From: Patescibacteria group bacterium | GTDB taxonomy: Bacteria > Patescibacteriota > Minisyncoccia > Phycocordibacterales > UBA2100 | NCBI GenBank assembly: GCA_015491135.1 | Contig: WFWK01000054.1 | Coordinates: 1 to 7,207 of the forward strand | Direction of reading: 5' to 3' | Length of the DNA stretch: 7,207 bases | Shown: positions 5,842-7,207 of the stretch, piece after piece | How the letters are laid out: each line of letters opens with the position of its first letter | Position numbering within the stretch: the stretch's first letter is position 1 | Made by a program: the position numbers and the translations under genes | The notes under the pieces: generated by a model | Database searches by the model: none | What the model was told of the DNA's origin: nothing | Seen by the model: the letters and a program-made list of their open reading frames with translations, nothing else

Positions 5842-6687
5842 TTACTTAACAAATTTAATTAACTTTGCGTCCAGCAACTTTGCCGGATTGTTTGGCGATT
5901 TAATTTTTATGTCGCTAATGCTGAAGTTTCCGCCAGAAATATTTTCCAAATTTTTCCTGTCTTCCGACGGAAAAGAATCATATTTTTCTTTTAGCATTAT
6001 TGCGTTAACTGTCAGTCCGTTATCCTTGCCCACTTCCGTAACATAATCAAAAACTTTTATAGGGTTTTCTATGTGCCACATCCCCCGTATGCGCAAATAA
6101 GTTATGCCAAGGGGATCAACTTTATTTACCCTTCCAAGCTCCTTGGTCTCTGCAAACTCAACGCCTTCTAGTTCGTTGATTCCCGAAGATATTTTGTTTT
6201 TTATCCGCTCATACACCTCTTTCCCGGCGGCATAACAATTGCCGTAAACAAACCAAAGGGCTTGAAGCTTATTGTTCTTTGCAACGCCTATCGCATAGAT
6301 TATGTCCTTTTCCCGCCAATCCTCGCAGTCCCGGCAGGCTTGCGTAATCATAGGACTGTCAGAGTACAGCTTGTCTTTAGGGTATGAGCTGTTTAGGGCA
6401 ATGCCGGAACGCAGACTTTCAATCTTTTTTACTTCAATTGCGTCTCCGCCTTTTATGATTATGTCGGGGGGATTATTTTGGTTTCCAAGGTATGAGAAGT
6501 GCTTATTGTATATTTCGTTCTTTTTTGAAATGCTTTTTTCTTTTGTAGAACCGCAAAACAGGTCCTTGACGTAAAACTCCAAAGCATCGCCCATGCTGTT
6601 TGCGCGGTTTGGGGAGCGGTAATGCCCGACAATGTCCGTGATCGGGTTTTTAACAAGGTTTGATAATGCAATAAGTAAATTTGTCAT
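5842..6687 (-). CDS. Type II restriction endonuclease, NgoPII family (probable GGCC)
   Basis: This 281-residue protein matches my memory of the NgoPII restriction enzyme family along its length, notably HYRSPNRANSMG near residue 22, FSYLGNQNNPPD (64-75), SDSPM..ACRDCEDW, and KELGRVNKVDPLGITYLRIR (182-201). The PD-(D/E)xK nuclease core is Asp75, then Glu85-Val-Lys87 (PDIII....AIEVKK). The family cuts GGCC, which agrees with the HaeIII-like methyltransferase directly downstream. The start ATG lies 5 bp after the regulator's stop. No strong ribosome binding site is seen (AAAAACT), so translation may depend on coupling, which would suit a nuclease that must be kept low at first. No frameshift or missing core residue is seen, so the enzyme looks active. 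Confidence 0.92.
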   Translation of the reverse strand: MTNLLIALSNLVKNPITDIVGHYRSPNRANSMGDALEFYVKDLFCGSTKEKSISKKNEIYNKHFSYLGNQNNPPDIIIKGGDAIEVKKIESLRSGIALNSSYPKDKLYSDSPMITQACRDCEDWREKDIIYAIGVAKNNKLQALWFVYGNCYAAGKEVYERIKNKISSGINELEGVEFAETKELGRVNKVDPLGITYLRIRGMWHIENPIKVFDYVTEVGKDNGLTVNAIMLKEKYDSFPSEDRKNLENISGGNFSISDIKIKSPNNPAKLLDAKLIKFVK

Positions 6688-6692
6688 AGTTT

Positions 6693-6905
6693 TTATTTTA
6701 TTAAATCTTCAATGGGCGTATTTAGCGCCTTGGCAACCTTTTTCAAAGTTTCAATGGTTGGGTTGTTTTGCTTGCCCGCCTCAATATTGATAATCGTATT
6801 GTTAGAAACATTGGCAAGGCGAGCCAATTTCTCTTGGGAAATCCCCATTTTTTCCCTTAACCGCTTTACGGTCTTTGCTAGGTTGTTTTTGCTTGACTGT
6901 GCCAT
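6693..6905 (-). CDS. XRE-family HTH regulator, probable restriction-modification controller (C protein)
   Basis: This 70-residue protein is almost only a helix-turn-helix domain: LREKMGISQEKLARLANVSNNTIINIEAGKQ, split here by comparison into helices near residues 13-20, 24-31 and 35-43, then NPTIETLKKVAKAL. Size and fold match the C proteins that bind their own promoter and switch on the nuclease gene after the methyltransferase has acted. It is first in the operon, 5 bp before the restriction gene, which is the usual place for a C gene. No clear ribosome binding site precedes the ATG; leaderless or weakly translated messages are known for C genes. Paired AT-rich boxes at 6915-6976 may be its operator. 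A general XRE repressor cannot be excluded. Confidence 0.88.
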   Translation of the reverse strand: MAQSSKNNLAKTVKRLREKMGISQEKLARLANVSNNTIINIEAGKQNNPTIETLKKVAKALNTPIEDLIK

Positions 6906-6914
6906 AATTTATTA

Positions 6915-6976
6915 GTAATATTAAATTGTGGTATATATGCTTATGAAAACTTTTCTTTCCTACAATCTAATATTAC
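6915..6976 (-). promoter_or_regulatory. Putative operator/promoter of the defence operon: inverted 15-bp boxes
   Basis: gtaatattaaattgt (6915-6929) is repeated in inverted orientation at 6962-6976 with one mismatch (14 of 15), across a 32-bp spacer. Each box holds the palindrome TAATATTA. The near box starts 10 bp upstream of the regulator ATG. The AT-rich spacer has TATATA at 6932-6937, a possible -10 element for leftward transcription, but I could not find a convincing -35 at 16-18 bp. Placement just before a C-like gene suggests autoregulation. Confidence 0.5.
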
Positions 6977-7078
6977 CAAAATATTTAAGATCCGTAAAGG
7001 AAAAAGGGAGCTTAAACCTAAAAATGTGCGCACGGGAGGGTGGGGCAAGCATTTTTACCGCTTTCTTATATTCTTTTT
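6977..7078. other. Spacer between operator and repeat copy B
   Basis: No gene is supported. aaaaatg (7020-7026) pairs with cattttt (7050-7056) around gtgcgcac (7026-7033), a weak hairpin. A rightward frame from ATG 7024 stays open to the window end only because it runs through the repeat. Confidence 0.4.
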
Positions 7079-7207
7079 CAGCCCCGCCGCCAGCCAGCCC
7101 AAAAAAATTAAGGGCGAAGCCCAAGCAGGCGGGCAAAAAGGAAGGGGGTCTGGGGGAAGGAATTTTTGCCCGCCTGCGCCGCGCGAAGCGCGGCATGGGG
7201 TGGGAAG
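7079..7207 (-). repeat. Intergenic repeat, copy B (right flank of the defence operon)
   Basis: 7079-7177 is the inverted counterpart of 2683-2781 with one difference (position 7088). The long internal stem is kept: gcaggcgggcaaaaa (7125-7139) pairs with tttttgcccgcctgc (7163-7177). The outer hairpin at 7178-7194 (gccgcgc-gaa-gcgcggc) has the same 7-3-7 geometry as in copy A but a different stem sequence. The outer 11 bp (7197-7207) match 2650-2660 and reach the last base of the window, so the true end of the repeat is not visible. Confidence 0.85.

Noticed and set aside
6960..7196. Leftward open frame of 78 codons
   Set aside because: Most of it is the translated repeat copy B, and its end lies over the operator region; no protein family is recognisable.
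7024..7207. Rightward frame from ATG 7024, open to the window end, with a purine-rich stretch 13 bases upstream
   Set aside because: The spacing to the ribosome binding site is long, and the product is low-complexity Pro, Ala and Lys from the repeat.
2650..7207. Insertion sequence or composite transposon
   Set aside because: The inverted repeats suggest it, but no transposase gene or target-site duplication can be seen.

Overview
The window looks like a metagenomic contig from a small-genome bacterium, most likely of the Candidate Phyla Radiation (Patescibacteria, Parcubacteria-like). This rests on the style of the sequence only: AT-rich genes, GC-rich spacers packed with short perfect palindromes of the type gggc-ttc-gccc, a Kazal-type domain at a protein C-terminus, and the standard genetic code. 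No rRNA or other marker gene is present, so the assignment is an inference.

Layout. Positions 3-101 (+) hold the C-terminal end of a Kazal-domain protein. Positions 102-349 hold no gene, but 147-314 can fold end to end and closes with a T7 run, so it may be a small structured RNA. Positions 350-2134 (+) encode a two-domain protein: an adenosylhomocysteinase-like NAD-binding part fused to a C-terminal Nudix hydrolase domain. A 17-bp inverted repeat lies on either side of it (319-335 and 2344-2360). Positions 2135-2801 are a gene-free, hairpin-dense spacer of about 670 bp.

Positions 2802-6905 are one leftward operon, read from right to left: an XRE-family small HTH regulator (C-protein-like), an NgoPII-type restriction endonuclease, a HaeIII/NgoPII-type C5-cytosine methyltransferase, a Vsr mismatch endonuclease, and an OLD-family ATPase/TOPRIM nuclease. 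Spacings are 5, 2, -71 and 20 bp. The last becomes 2 bp if a probable one-base deletion at the start of the OLD gene is repaired. The expected recognition sequence is GGCC, and GGCC is nearly absent from this block: one site between 2790 and 7207, against six in the first 2.8 kb. An inverted pair of AT-rich boxes (6915-6929, 6962-6976) upstream of the regulator gene is a good operator candidate.

The whole operon sits between two inverted copies of an intergenic repeat. The 99-bp core (2683-2781 and 7079-7177) differs at one base. An outer segment shares 11 bp, and its 7-bp hairpin keeps its shape although its stem sequence differs between copies. The second copy runs exactly to the end of the window, as expected if the assembly broke in a multicopy repeat.

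How the genes would work together: the methyltransferase protects GGCC, the nuclease cuts unmodified GGCC, the regulator would time nuclease expression, and Vsr repairs T:G mismatches left by deamination of 5-methylcytosine. The OLD nuclease adds a second, ATP-driven DNA-processing activity whose link to the restriction system is unknown. The most notable points are this five-gene composite defence operon, its near-identical inverted flanks, and the probable frameshift in the OLD gene.
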